Shown piece after piece: positions 15,568-24,791 of a stretch of 64,000 nt of DNA. The DNA comes from Paraburkholderia hiiakae (GTDB lineage Bacteria > Pseudomonadota > Gammaproteobacteria > Burkholderiales > Burkholderiaceae): assembly GCF_904848665.1 (NCBI RefSeq), contig NZ_CAJHCQ010000024.1:1-64000 (forward strand). Reading direction: 5' to 3'. Numbering within the stretch: position 1 is the first letter of the stretch; every line of letters starts with the position of its first letter. The position numbers and the translations under genes were made by a program. Under the pieces are notes generated by a model. It did not search any database, was not told the DNA's origin, and saw only the letters and a program-made list of their open reading frames with translations.

Positions 15568-18500
15568 GGGCTTCTCCCGATTCGAGGGCAGGTTGATCCG
15601 TAGATGATTCGGTTTGCTGACTATCGCCATGGTGGCCGCGTTTGCCGTTCTGGCGCTTGTGCACGAGGCTGAACACCACGGGCACGAACAGCAGCGTCGC
15701 GCAGGTCGCGCAGAGCAGACCACCGATCACGGCGCGGCCGAGCGGCGCGTTCTGCTCGCCGCCGTCGCCCATGCCGAGCGCCATCGGCGCCATGCCGATG
15801 ATCATCGCGAGCGCCGTCATGAGCACGGGGCGAAAGCGCGTGAAACCCGCTTCGAGCGCGGCGCGCATGGGGTCGCCGGTGACGGCTAGACGCTCGCGTG
15901 CGAACGACACCACGAGAATGCTGTTCGCGGTCGCCACGCCCATGCAGAGAATCGCGCCTGTGAGCGCGGGTACGGAGAGCGGCGTGTGCGTGGTGAAAAG
16001 CATCCAGACGATGCCGGCAAGCGCGGCGGGCAGGGCGCTCACGATCACGAACGCATCGCTCCACGAGTGGAAGTTCACGACGATCAGGAGATAGATGAGC
16101 CCCACTGCACCGGCAAGCCCGAGCAGAAGACCCGTGAACGCGCTGTTCATGGTCTGCACCTGGCCGCGCATGGTGACAGTCGAACCCTTCGGCAAGTCCT
16201 TGGCGCTCGCGTGAATCACCTTGTTGATCTGCGAGGAGACGGCGCCCAGATCGAGGCCCTGCGTGCTCGCGTAGATGTCGTAGAGCGGTTCGATGTTGTA
16301 GTGCGAAACGACGGCATCGCTCACGCCACGTGTAATCGTGGCGATGCCGCCAAGAATCTGCGAGCTGCCGCTCTTGCCCGTGACCGGCAGATTCCGCAGG
16401 TCGGAAAGCGTGGTCATGCGGTACTGCGGCGTTTGCGCGACGATGGGGTAGGACACGCCATTCTTCGGATTGAGCCAGTAAGTGGGCGACACCTGGCTCG
16501 TGCCGGACAGGCTCGCCACCACGGAGTTGGTCACATCCTGCTCGGTAATGCCGAGTTCGTCGGCTCGCGAACGGTCAACGGCAACCGTCAGTTGCGGATA
16601 AGTTGATGCCTGCTGGATGCGTGGGTCGGCAATGCCGGGAATCCTCGCGATCTTATGCAGCAGTTCATTCGCATAGACCTTGTTTGCAGCCTGGTTCGGA
16701 CCGCTCACCTGCACGTCGATCGGCGCGGGCGAACCGAAGTTGAGAATCTGGCTCACGATATCGGCGGGCAGGAAGGAGAACGTCGTGCCCGGAAAGCGGC
16801 GCGGCAGTTCTGTACGCAGTTCGTGCACATATTGCGCGGTGGGCGCGTGTGACCTGGCGAGCGAAATCAGGATGTCGCCATCCTGCGGCCCGATTGTGCC
16901 GCTGTTGTTGTAAGTCAGGTTGATGCCGCTGTTTGGCAGTCCGATATTGTCGATCACGCTCGTGAGCTGCTCGGGCGGAATGGCCTCGCGAACGGTGTCT
17001 TCGATATGGTCGAACAGATCGGCGGTTTCCTCCACGCGCGTGCCGATGGGCGCGCGCACGTGCAGGGCAATTTCGCCGGAATCGATATCGGGGAAGAAGT
17101 TTCGTCCAAGGAACGGCGTGAGCGCGAATGAGAGCGCGACGATAGCGAGAAACCCCACGACAAAGCGCCGCCGGTTCGTGAGCGCGAGTCCGAGCACGAC
17201 GCGATAGCCCGCGCGCACGCGCTCGAAGCGTCGTTCGAAACGACGTTGAAACAGCACGAGCGGATTGCGCGTGCGCGGCATGGAGTTGTGCACACCATGC
17301 GGCGCCATGACGGCGGCCAGTTCGCCCGAAGCGTGACCTTGCGAAGCGTGCGGTTTGAGCAAGTAGCGGGCCATCATCGGCACGAAGGTGCGCGAGAGCA
17401 CGAACGAGGCGATCATCGCGAAGATCACGGCCTCGGCCATCGGCACGAACAGGAAGCGCGCAATGCCGTCGAGCAGCAGCATTGGCACAAACACGATGCA
17501 AATGCAAAGCAGCGAAACGAGTGCCGGCATGACGATTTGCGCGGCGCCGTCGAGAATCGCGCTGCGCACGTCCTTGCCTTGCTCGAGGTGCCAGTTGATG
17601 TTTTCGATCGTGACCGTCGCGTCGTCAACGAGGATGCCCACCGCGAGCGCGAGACCGCCCAGCGTCATTACGTTGAGCGTTTCGCCGCACGCTGCGAGCC
17701 CTGCGATTGCGGCGAGCACGGCGAGCGGAATCGAGGCGGCGATGATGAGCGTCGAGCGCCAGCTGCCGAGAAAGAGCAGGATCATTGCCGAGGTCAGCGC
17801 GGCTGCAATCAAGCCTTCGCGCGCGACACCACTCACGGCGCCTTTCACGAACACCGACTGGTCGGAGAGTGCAACGAGCTTGAGTCCAGGCGGCAATGAC
17901 TGCTCGATGAGCGGCAGCTTCGCTTTCACGCCGGCAATGATGTCGAGCGTCGAAGCCGAGCCGTTCTTCATGATGCTCATGAGCACGGCGCGGTGGCCGT
18001 CCACGCGCACGATATTCGATTGCGGCGGATAGCCGTCGCGAACGTGGGCCACATCGCGCATAGAGATTACCGTGCCATCCACGGTCTTGATGGGCAGCGC
18101 GTTGAGCTGGTCGATCGTCAGCGGGCTGTTGTTCAGGCGTACGTTATATTCATAGCGGCCGATTTTCTGCGTGCCGGCGGGAATAATCTGGTTCTGTTGC
18201 GCAAGTGCTGTAGCCACGTCTTGCGCCGAAAGCTTCTTCGCCTGCAGCGCTTGCGGGTCGAGGTCGATCTGCACCTCGCGCACCTTCCCGCCGTAGGGCG
18301 TGGGAATCGCGACGCCCGCCACGGAAAGCAGTTGCGGCCGGATGAAGTTGGTCGCGTAGTCGGCGAGCTTCTGCTCGTCGAGCGTGTTGCTCGTGAGCGC
18401 GAGTTGCAGCACTGGCACCGTAGACGCGTTGTAGTTGAGAATCTGCGGCGGCGTGGTGCCGGGCGGCATCTGCTTGAGCACCGTCTGCGAAACCGAAGTG

Positions 18501-18829
18501 ACCTGCGCGGTGGCCGTGCGGATATCGACCGTCGGCTGGAAGAAGATTTTGACTACGCCGTAACCGCGAAACGACTGCGACTCGATATGCGCCACGTCGT
18601 TGACGGTGGTGCCGAGCGTGCGCTCGTAGTAACTGACGATGCGGCCCGCCATGTCGTCGGGCTGCAGGCCCGCGTAATTCCACACGACACTGATGACGGG
18701 GATGCGGATGTCGGGAAAGATATCGGTAGGCGTGCGTAACGCTGCGAGCGGGCCCGCGATCAGGATCAGGAGGGCCAGCACGATGAACGTATACGGACGG
18801 TTCAAGGCTAGCCGGACGATTTTCAGCAT
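15557..18829 (-). CDS. RND-family efflux permease (inner membrane)
   Basis: A 1090-aa proton-driven exporter with the usual 12-helix duplicated layout. It starts MLKIVRLALNRPYTFIVLALLILIAGPLAALRTPTDIFPDI. The TM4 proton-relay Asp pair is in ALAVGILVDDATVTIENIN, and the second half contains TGAILCMGVATANSILVVSFARERL. It is closer to the MdtB/C- or CzcA-like side of the superfamily than to AcrB. The cytoplasmic linker between halves is unusually long and basic (HASQGHASGELAA...RRFERRFERVRAGYR). The start at 18829 has GGAG upstream. It heads the permease, adaptor, duct operon, with a response regulator and LysR gene upstream on the same strand. Confidence 0.9.
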   Translation of the reverse strand: MLKIVRLALNRPYTFIVLALLILIAGPLAALRTPTDIFPDIRIPVISVVWNYAGLQPDDMAGRIVSYYERTLGTTVNDVAHIESQSFRGYGVVKIFFQPTVDIRTATAQVTSVSQTVLKQMPPGTTPPQILNYNASTVPVLQLALTSNTLDEQKLADYATNFIRPQLLSVAGVAIPTPYGGKVREVQIDLDPQALQAKKLSAQDVATALAQQNQIIPAGTQKIGRYEYNVRLNNSPLTIDQLNALPIKTVDGTVISMRDVAHVRDGYPPQSNIVRVDGHRAVLMSIMKNGSASTLDIIAGVKAKLPLIEQSLPPGLKLVALSDQSVFVKGAVSGVAREGLIAAALTSAMILLFLGSWRSTLIIAASIPLAVLAAIAGLAACGETLNVMTLGGLALAVGILVDDATVTIENINWHLEQGKDVRSAILDGAAQIVMPALVSLLCICIVFVPMLLLDGIARFLFVPMAEAVIFAMIASFVLSRTFVPMMARYLLKPHASQGHASGELAAVMAPHGVHNSMPRTRNPLVLFQRRFERRFERVRAGYRVVLGLALTNRRRFVVGFLAIVALSFALTPFLGRNFFPDIDSGEIALHVRAPIGTRVEETADLFDHIEDTVREAIPPEQLTSVIDNIGLPNSGINLTYNNSGTIGPQDGDILISLARSHAPTAQYVHELRTELPRRFPGTTFSFLPADIVSQILNFGSPAPIDVQVSGPNQAANKVYANELLHKIARIPGIADPRIQQASTYPQLTVAVDRSRADELGITEQDVTNSVVASLSGTSQVSPTYWLNPKNGVSYPIVAQTPQYRMTTLSDLRNLPVTGKSGSSQILGGIATITRGVSDAVVSHYNIEPLYDIYASTQGLDLGAVSSQINKVIHASAKDLPKGSTVTMRGQVQTMNSAFTGLLLGLAGAVGLIYLLIVVNFHSWSDAFVIVSALPAALAGIVWMLFTTHTPLSVPALTGAILCMGVATANSILVVSFARERLAVTGDPMRAALEAGFTRFRPVLMTALAMIIGMAPMALGMGDGGEQNAPLGRAVIGGLLCATCATLLFVPVVFSLVHKRQNGKRGHHGDSQQTESSTDQPALESGEAHVY

Positions 18830-19032
18830 CAGATGGGGCTCCGTTCAGGATATCGGCAGCCAAGCTGCGCGCCACGCGTGGGGCAGCCGACGCCGGTATT
18901 GTGTCGGCCGCGTCCTAACACGCGGGAGCCAGGCAAATGAAAAAAAATTTAGCTGCGCGCCGATCTCATGAAAATTGAAGGACTGCGAAATGAAACGAAG
19001 CAGGGAGAACGGCGGCAAGGTTGAGAATTGCG
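18830..19032 (-). promoter_or_regulatory. Leader of the first RND operon
   Basis: A 203-base gap between the regulator at 19033 and the permease. It includes AT-rich stretches on the minus strand (around 18935-18990), suitable for a promoter. No clear operator or terminator is seen. Confidence 0.35.
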
Positions 19033-19707
19033 TCAACCGAGCAGATAACCCGATCCGCGTATCGTGCGGATGAGCGAGGGTTGGCCAGGCGTGTCCACGC
19101 GGTTGCGCAGGCGTCCCACGTGGACATCCACGAGATTGGTGCCGGGGTCGAAGCGGCCGCCCCACACGCCTTCGAAGATCATGGTGCGCGTGAGCACCTG
19201 GCCCGCATGGCGCATCATGAATTCGAGCACGCGCAACTCGGTGGGGCGCAGGCGCAGCACCTTGTCGCGGCAGCTGAGCCGCCGCTTGACAAGATCGAGT
19301 TCGAGCGGCCCCACGCGCAGCACGGTTTCCGTCGTGGCGGGGCGCGTGCGCCGGCGCACGAGCGCTTCTACACGTGCGGACATTTCGTCGATCGAAAACG
19401 GCCGGGTGAGGTAGTCGTCGCAGCCCGCGCGCAGACCCTGGATGCGTTCCTCGACGCCCGTGGTCGAACTCATCACGATCACGGGTGTTTCGATACCCAC
19501 GCCGCGCATGGTGGTGACGATCGTAAGACCGTCGAGGTCGGGCAGGCGCCGCTCGAGCGCGACGACGTCATAGTCGCCCGCCATCACCATCGCTATGCCC
19601 TCGCGGCCTGAACGGGCAACGTCCACGGTGAAGCCGGTCGAGGCGAGCGTGGGTACGACAGTACGCTCGGTAACGGCGTCGTCTTCAATGGTCAGTATTC
19701 TGGGCAT
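19033..19707 (-). CDS. OmpR/PhoB-family regulator with Asp-to-Glu receiver
   Basis: A 224-aa winged-helix regulator. The N-terminal acidic pair is present (IEDD, residues 7-10). The phospho-acceptor position is Glu52 (VVALERRLPDLDG), where the related regulator at 9384 has Asp, and the conserved Lys is Arg102 (YLTRPFS). Asp-to-Glu changes can mimic phosphorylation, so constitutive activity is possible but inferred. The DNA-binding domain (about residues 128-222) retains LRPTELRVLEFMMRHAGQVLTRTMIFEGVWGGRFDPGTNLVDVHVGRLRNRVD and RTIRGSGYLLG. It lies upstream of the RND operon on the same strand, which makes that pump its likely target. No partner kinase is adjacent. Confidence 0.9.
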   Translation of the reverse strand: MPRILTIEDDAVTERTVVPTLASTGFTVDVARSGREGIAMVMAGDYDVVALERRLPDLDGLTIVTTMRGVGIETPVIVMSSTTGVEERIQGLRAGCDDYLTRPFSIDEMSARVEALVRRRTRPATTETVLRVGPLELDLVKRRLSCRDKVLRLRPTELRVLEFMMRHAGQVLTRTMIFEGVWGGRFDPGTNLVDVHVGRLRNRVDTPGQPSLIRTIRGSGYLLG

Positions 19708-19757
19708 GGCTTTCCACCCGTTGTGACGAAAAGAACTAGAAACAGCATCAGGCGATA

Positions 19758-20693
19758 TCAGGCAACCGCGCGCAGTGGCGCCGGCGCGGACCGCGTCTGC
19801 GCCACGTTAGTGCGGAACTGCTCCACCGCGAAGTCGATAAAACTGCGGATCTTCATCGTGAGGTAATTACGGCCGGAATAAACGATCGAGATGTGCTGCA
19901 CGCCGCCGTTCACGTCGAACGCGTTGAGCACGGGCACGAGCGCGCCGCGCGCGAGGTCGTCGGCCACGAGCGGTAGCGGCAGCAGTGCGACGCCCATGTC
20001 CGCGAGCGCGGCGGCGCGCACGGTTGCATAGCCGTTGGCCGTCATCGGGCCGTTCACGTTGATGCGCTGCACGCCCTCGGCGTTCGAGAACTCCCAGTGG
20101 CGCGGCGCAGCGGAAACCGCTAGCAGGCCGTGCTCGACGAGTTCGGCCGGATTGCGTGGCACGCCGTGGCGCGCGAGCCATGCGGGCGTGGCCACCAGCA
20201 TCTCCTTGATCGAAGTGAGCTTGCGGCTCACGAGCGAGGCATTCACGCTCTGGCGGTCGGTAGCGAAGCACACATCGAAGCCGCCTTCGATCAGGTCGAT
20301 GTGCGTGTCGTACGCCGTCACGTCGAATTCCACGCGCGGATTGACCGCGCGATACGCGCCGAGCACGGCGGGGAGTCCCGAACTCGCGAACACGGCAGGC
20401 GCGGCGATGCGCAGCACACCGCTGGGGTCGCGCGTGGCGCGCACGAGTTCCGATTCGACTTCGTCGAGCTTTTCGATCACGGCGCGACAGCCATCCAGAT
20501 AGAGGCGTCCGGCTTCGGTGAGCGAAAGGCTGCGCGTGGAGCGGTTCAAGAGGCGCATGTTCAGATGCGCTTCGAGCATGCCGACGCTGCGCGTGACGGC
20601 CGCAGCCGACATGCCGAGTTGCTTGCCGGCAAGGTTGAAGCTGCTCAGATCGACGACGCGCGTAAAGACGCGCATGGCTTGGAGCTGGTTCAT
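19758..20693 (-). CDS. LysR-family transcriptional regulator
   Basis: A 311-aa LysR regulator. The N-terminal winged HTH (residues 1-60) reads MNQLQAMRVFTRVVDLSSFNLAGKQLGMSAAAVTRSVGMLEAHLNMRLLNRSTRSLSLTEAG. The periplasmic-binding-like effector domain covers about 90-300. I chose the ATG at 20693 because homology begins exactly there; upstream in-frame sequence is arginine-rich and non-homologous. It resembles the LysR gene at 37910, which sits next to the other RND operon. It lies 50 bases upstream of the regulator at 19033, so LysR, response regulator and pump genes could form one transcript. The effector is unknown. Confidence 0.9.
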   Translation of the reverse strand: MNQLQAMRVFTRVVDLSSFNLAGKQLGMSAAAVTRSVGMLEAHLNMRLLNRSTRSLSLTEAGRLYLDGCRAVIEKLDEVESELVRATRDPSGVLRIAAPAVFASSGLPAVLGAYRAVNPRVEFDVTAYDTHIDLIEGGFDVCFATDRQSVNASLVSRKLTSIKEMLVATPAWLARHGVPRNPAELVEHGLLAVSAAPRHWEFSNAEGVQRINVNGPMTANGYATVRAAALADMGVALLPLPLVADDLARGALVPVLNAFDVNGGVQHISIVYSGRNYLTMKIRSFIDFAVEQFRTNVAQTRSAPAPLRAVA

Positions 20694-20821
20694 GGGCGAT
20701 ATTCCTGGGCAGACGCGCCAGCACGAAGGCGAGCGCGGGCATCGCGCCGCACATGGCGGCGACGTTTCGTACACGCATCGTGCGTGATCAGACGGGAAGA
20801 ATGAGGGGGCTCGAAGCGCGC

Positions 20822-21211
20822 TTAATTCGGCGGCGCTTGCGTAAAGACATGCGCGTCGCGCTGCGCGGCCGCTTCGTGTGCCGAGAGCGCGGCCTTGAGC
20901 CGATGCCCGCTTTCGGTGGGAATAGCGAAACCCGCCCAGCCGAGGCCGGTATGGCGCAGAAACACGACGGTGCCGTCGAAGAGCGGATTGCGTTCCGTGT
21001 ACCAGCACGGGTCGATCTCGAGCACATATTGATGCGAGCGCAAAGGCTGCTCGGGTACCGCTGGCTGCATGAGTGCGCGCAGCTTGCTGAGTTCTTCGAT
21101 CAGGCCATCCACATCGGGCGTGTCGAGCAGCGCAACCTGAGCGCCTACCTTCACACAAACCGCGTGCTGTCCGTATTCGTTGACGAGTTCGATCGACATC
21201 GGCTTTTGCAT
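20822..21211 (-). CDS. Hypothetical protein (129 aa)
   Basis: I do not recognise the family. The start at 21211 has GAGG 7-8 bases upstream and the sequence looks like real soluble protein (MQKPMSIELVNEYGQHAVCVKVGAQ...). There is a short helical stretch near residues 36-47 (VDGLIEELSKLRA) and a mixed region with YVLEIDPCWYTE, TVVFLRHTGLGWAGFAIPTESGHRLKAAL. There is no signal peptide or membrane segment. It is upstream of the LysR gene on the same strand, 128 bases away. Confidence 0.65.
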   Translation of the reverse strand: MQKPMSIELVNEYGQHAVCVKVGAQVALLDTPDVDGLIEELSKLRALMQPAVPEQPLRSHQYVLEIDPCWYTERNPLFDGTVVFLRHTGLGWAGFAIPTESGHRLKAALSAHEAAAQRDAHVFTQAPPN

Positions 21212-21421
21212 ATTGCGTTCCTCGCAGTGCTGAAACTGGAAGGCATTATGGGTGCCCAATCGGAACGCATGCTTTAAGTTGCGGCGCACTCCACATGAAA
21301 ACAAATTTAGAAAGCGACGATTCGCTTTCCCTTCGTCACGACATGGCGTGCAGTGCGCGTGTTAATCGCCCACGCCGCCGGATGGCCATCGTTTCATGCC
21401 GCGCGATGTGTGTGTTTATTC

Positions 21422-22861
21422 TTATACGTGCTGTTTGCGCAATTGCAGCGCGCGATTATTGCGGCCGCCGGCGAGAAACGCTGCAATGAACAGCAGAATG
21501 CCAATAATCGCAACCGTCGTCGCAAACGCGCGAGCCACGTGCGTGCTGCTCGATCCCGGCCCGGCAAGCGCGAAAAACAAGCCGCCAAGCAGCGCCACAG
21601 CGAGCGCCGCACTCACTTGCAAAACCGAACTGACGAGCCCCGCGGCAAGACCCGACCAGCGCCGATCGACACATTCGACATTGCGCCTGACGAGCGCCGG
21701 CAACGCCACGCCCTGGCCGAAGCCGATCAGAAAGAGCGACGCGCTCAGCGCATGCAGTCGCTCATCATAAACAAGCATGGCAGTCCAAAGTAATCCGCAA
21801 CCCTCGATTGCCATGCCGGCCGCCGCCGCGCGATGCCCGAACTGGCGCACGATCAGCGGGTTGAGCAGCGGCCCGATCAGAAAGCCGATGCCCACAGGCA
21901 GAATGCGCAGCCCGACTTCGAGCGGCGCGAGCCCGAGCGCTCGCTGCACGTAAATCGCGAACATCATGAAGAACGGGGCGAGCGAATAGAAGAAGAGCGT
22001 GGCAACGAGCCCGCGCACGAGACCTGGCGCTGCGAAGATGATGGGCGGCACGAGCGCATCGCGCCCGGCGTTCGCGACGCGCGCCTCGTAGCGCCAGAAA
22101 ATCGCGAACAGGGGTGCGGCGCTAATGAGCAGCCCCCACGTCCAGACCGGCCAACCGCGTTCACGGCCTTCGATCAGCGGAACCACGAGCGCAGCCAGCG
22201 CGAGCGCGAGCAAGACCATGCCGCCGGGATCGAGCTTCGCGGGATGGTCCGAGCGGCTTTCGCGCACGAGCCAGTACGCCGCGGGCGCTGCCACGATCAC
22301 CACAGGCAGGTTGATGAGAAAAATGCTGCGCCACCCAAGTCCGAATACGTTGGCCGAAACGAGTACGCCGCCGAGCGCCTGGCCGGCCACGGAAGCGATC
22401 CCATAAGCGGTGCCGAAAAGGCTGAGCGCGAGCCCCTTCTGATGCGCCGGAAAGAGCGCGTGGATCGACGCGAGCGCCTGGGGCGCCATGACGGCCGCTG
22501 CGGCGCCCTGGAGGATGCGTCCCGTAACCAGCGCTGCGGGCGAACTGGCGAACCCGCATACGGCCGAAGCGGCCGCGAATGCGAGGATCCCCGCGAGAAA
22601 GATGCGCCGCCGGCCGTACAGGTCGCCAAGCCGCCCGCCTGTAATGAGAAAGATGGCGTACGTCGCCGCATAGGCGGAAATCACCAGTTGGGCAGTGGCG
22701 GCGCTGGCATGCAGATCGGTCTGCATGGACGGTAGCGCAACATTGACGATGAAGAAGTCGAGCGGCGGCAAGAGCGTGCCCATCAGCAGCACGGTCAAGG
22801 CCAACCAGGTGCGTGCGCCCGCTCGCGTGGGCGGCAATTCCACAGTCGAAAGGTGAGTCAT
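21422..22861 (-). CDS. MFS transporter, DHA2 (EmrB/QacA) type
   Basis: A 479-aa inner-membrane proton antiporter, probably exporting drugs or toxic organics. Its length and hydrophobicity fit 14 helices. MFS motif A is GGRLGDLYGRRRIFLAG after TM2, and the motif C-like segment is GTAYGIASVAGQALGGVLV. The start at 22861 has GGAGG four bases upstream. It is 45 bases downstream of a TetR-family gene on the same strand, with a GGAACT-N4-AGTTCC palindrome in the gap. The pair is probably a repressor-controlled efflux unit. Confidence 0.9.
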   Translation of the reverse strand: MTHLSTVELPPTRAGARTWLALTVLLMGTLLPPLDFFIVNVALPSMQTDLHASAATAQLVISAYAATYAIFLITGGRLGDLYGRRRIFLAGILAFAAASAVCGFASSPAALVTGRILQGAAAAVMAPQALASIHALFPAHQKGLALSLFGTAYGIASVAGQALGGVLVSANVFGLGWRSIFLINLPVVIVAAPAAYWLVRESRSDHPAKLDPGGMVLLALALAALVVPLIEGRERGWPVWTWGLLISAAPLFAIFWRYEARVANAGRDALVPPIIFAAPGLVRGLVATLFFYSLAPFFMMFAIYVQRALGLAPLEVGLRILPVGIGFLIGPLLNPLIVRQFGHRAAAAGMAIEGCGLLWTAMLVYDERLHALSASLFLIGFGQGVALPALVRRNVECVDRRWSGLAAGLVSSVLQVSAALAVALLGGLFFALAGPGSSSTHVARAFATTVAIIGILLFIAAFLAGGRNNRALQLRKQHV

Positions 22862-22874
22862 GCGGCCTCCATAT

Positions 22875-22890
22875 GGAACTAGTCAGTTCC
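22875..22890. promoter_or_regulatory. Candidate TetR operator upstream of the MFS gene
   Basis: GGAACT AGTC AGTTCC, a perfect 6-bp inverted repeat with a 4-bp centre, just 14 bases before the transporter start. Binding by the adjacent TetR protein is inferred. Confidence 0.5.
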
Positions 22891-22906
22891 TAATTAGCCA
22901 AAAAAA

Positions 22907-23509
22907 CTAGCGGATGGCGCTCAGCGCGATTTCAGCGATCGTGTCCATCGCCTTTTCGCCGGCGTCGGTTTTGCCCAGTACGCGCATGCCTTCGATCGTG
23001 CAGAGGAGGAAGCGCGCGAGATCGTCGGCGTTCTGGTCGGCAGCCAGTTCCCCTGCTGTCTGGCCGCGCCGGATGGCGCCGGCGAGCAGCGCCTGCATGC
23101 GTGCGAACATGTCCGTGACACGCGATTTCACGTCGGCGTCGAAGGGCAGGCACTCGGTGGCGGCGGCCGTGACCGGGCAGCCCGCTAGCCCTTCGAGGCC
23201 GACGGAAAGGCGCACGTAGTGACGCAGCGCCTCGCGCAGCGCGGTGCGCGCCGAGGCGTGTCGCAGGTTGCGCGTGAGCCGCGCGATACCGCGCTCGGTA
23301 TAGAAGTCGAGCGCCGCGAGAAAGAGCTGGTGCTTGTCGCCGAACGCCTTGTAGAGGCTGCCGCGCGAGAGCTGCGTGCCTTCGATCAGATCGGTCAGCG
23401 ATGTGGCGGCATAGCCACGCGCGCGAAATACCTCGAGCGCATTCTGCACGGCTTCCTGCTCGTCGAATTCGCGTGGACGGCCGGGGCCAGAACGGGTATC
23501 GGATTTCAT
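22907..23509 (-). CDS. TetR/AcrR-family transcriptional repressor
   Basis: A 200-aa regulator starting MKSDTRSGPGRPREFDEQEAVQNALEVFRARGYAATSLTDLIEGTQLSRGSLYKAFGDKHQLFLAAL, a typical TetR HTH (about residues 14-62). The ligand domain follows, with a CPVTAAATE segment resembling the TetR_C branch that regulates efflux pumps and dehydrogenases. It precedes the MFS gene, which it probably represses. It is divergent from the HPP-family gene at 23683, so the intergenic promoter could also be a target. The ligand is unknown. Confidence 0.9.
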   Translation of the reverse strand: MKSDTRSGPGRPREFDEQEAVQNALEVFRARGYAATSLTDLIEGTQLSRGSLYKAFGDKHQLFLAALDFYTERGIARLTRNLRHASARTALREALRHYVRLSVGLEGLAGCPVTAAATECLPFDADVKSRVTDMFARMQALLAGAIRRGQTAGELAADQNADDLARFLLCTIEGMRVLGKTDAGEKAMDTIAEIALSAIR

Positions 23510-23682
23510 CCGGTTATTCTAGACCAAACGATTCCGAATTACAGGGAAAAACACGCGCGGTGAATTCAAACATGCGCCAAACATGCATTCAGGATGAATT
23601 ATATATACGCACAGAAATATCAATTGTTGATAATCGGCGTGCGTCGGTAATCTGGCTGACACACCGACCAGCAAGCCCCACT

Positions 23683-24774
23683 ATGATCCGCACCGCACTC
23701 AACGAATGGCTGACGAGTTTCGCGCCCAACCCGGCTGCGCCGCCATGGCGCGAGCGGGGGCGGCGCTGTGGCGGGGCGTTGATCGGAATCGCGTCCACGG
23801 GAGTCGCAACCCACCTGATCTTCGGCGCGGCGGGCGATATCCCGCTGCTCGTGGCGCCCATGGGCGCTTCCGCGGTGCTGCTCTTCGGCGCGTCGGACAG
23901 CCCGCTTGCGCAGCCGTGGTCGATCCTTGGCGGCAACTTCGTCTCCGCGCTGGTCGGCGTGGCGTGCGCGCAATGCATCGCGTCGCCCGTCGCGGCGGCT
24001 TCGGTGGCGGTGGCGCTCGCGATCTGCGCGATGTTCCTGTGCCGCTGCGTGCATCCGCCTTCAGGCGCGGTCGCGCTGACTGCCGTGCTCGGCGGCCCCG
24101 CTGTCCACGCGCTAGGCTTTCACTTCGTGCTTGCGCCGATCGCGTTCCAGTCCTTCGCCTTGCTGAGCGCTGCGCTCGCCTTCCACGCGCTGACCGGACA
24201 CCGCTATCCGCGTGCGGCGTTCGGTCCTACGCCGCAGGCCGCTGCCGCGCCGCTTGCCGCGCTCTCGCAACATCCACTGGAGCCGTCGGATTTTCCGCAA
24301 AAATCATTCGAACAACTAACTTGTGAGGAAATCATGTCGATTGGCTGTCCCGCCGTGCCCGCGACAATGGGTGCGCGGGCGGCCCACGAAATGTTCCGTC
24401 GACACGGTGCTTCGACGCTGCCCGTGGTCGATGCGCTGGACCGCGTGGTTGGCGTCGTCACGCATCACGCGCTCGGCGATCTCGCACCGGCGCCTGGCAT
24501 CGAGCGATTCTGGAACACGCTGCGTCGCGCGGTGCTGCGCGAGTCGGCGCGTGTGGAAGAAACGGTCGAGGCTGTGATGGCGGCCGGCGTGCACGCGGTC
24601 CATCGAGCCACGCCGCTCGCGCATCTGGTGCCGATCTTCATCGAGCACGCCTACCACGACATTCCCGTAATGGACGATGCGCGGCGGCTCGTTGGCGTGG
24701 TCAAGCATTCGGACATGATCCGCTGGCTCCATCACCATGCGGGCACCGCACAGGCCACCGCGGCGGTGGCCTGA
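23683..24774 (+). CDS. HPP-family membrane protein with two CBS domains
   Basis: A 363-aa protein. The N-terminal half (about residues 20-175) has four to five membrane helices and the diagnostic HPP motif in RCVHPPSGAVAL (about residues 119-130). HPP proteins are proposed to act in nitrite or anion transport, but that is known only for plant and cyanobacterial members. The C-terminal half carries paired CBS modules (SIGCPAVPATMGARAAHEMFRRHGASTLPVVD...VVGVVTHHAL; TPLAHLVPIFIEHAYHDIPVMDDARRLVGVVKHSDMIRWL) that probably bind an adenine nucleotide. The ATG at 23683 was chosen because the conserved region begins there; no clear ribosome-binding site precedes it. It converges on the exchanger gene, 17 bases between stops. 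Confidence 0.85.
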   Translation: MIRTALNEWLTSFAPNPAAPPWRERGRRCGGALIGIASTGVATHLIFGAAGDIPLLVAPMGASAVLLFGASDSPLAQPWSILGGNFVSALVGVACAQCIASPVAAASVAVALAICAMFLCRCVHPPSGAVALTAVLGGPAVHALGFHFVLAPIAFQSFALLSAALAFHALTGHRYPRAAFGPTPQAAAAPLAALSQHPLEPSDFPQKSFEQLTCEEIMSIGCPAVPATMGARAAHEMFRRHGASTLPVVDALDRVVGVVTHHALGDLAPAPGIERFWNTLRRAVLRESARVEETVEAVMAAGVHAVHRATPLAHLVPIFIEHAYHDIPVMDDARRLVGVVKHSDMIRWLHHHAGTAQATAAVA

Positions 24775-24791
24775 GGTTGGCGCAAGCCGCG

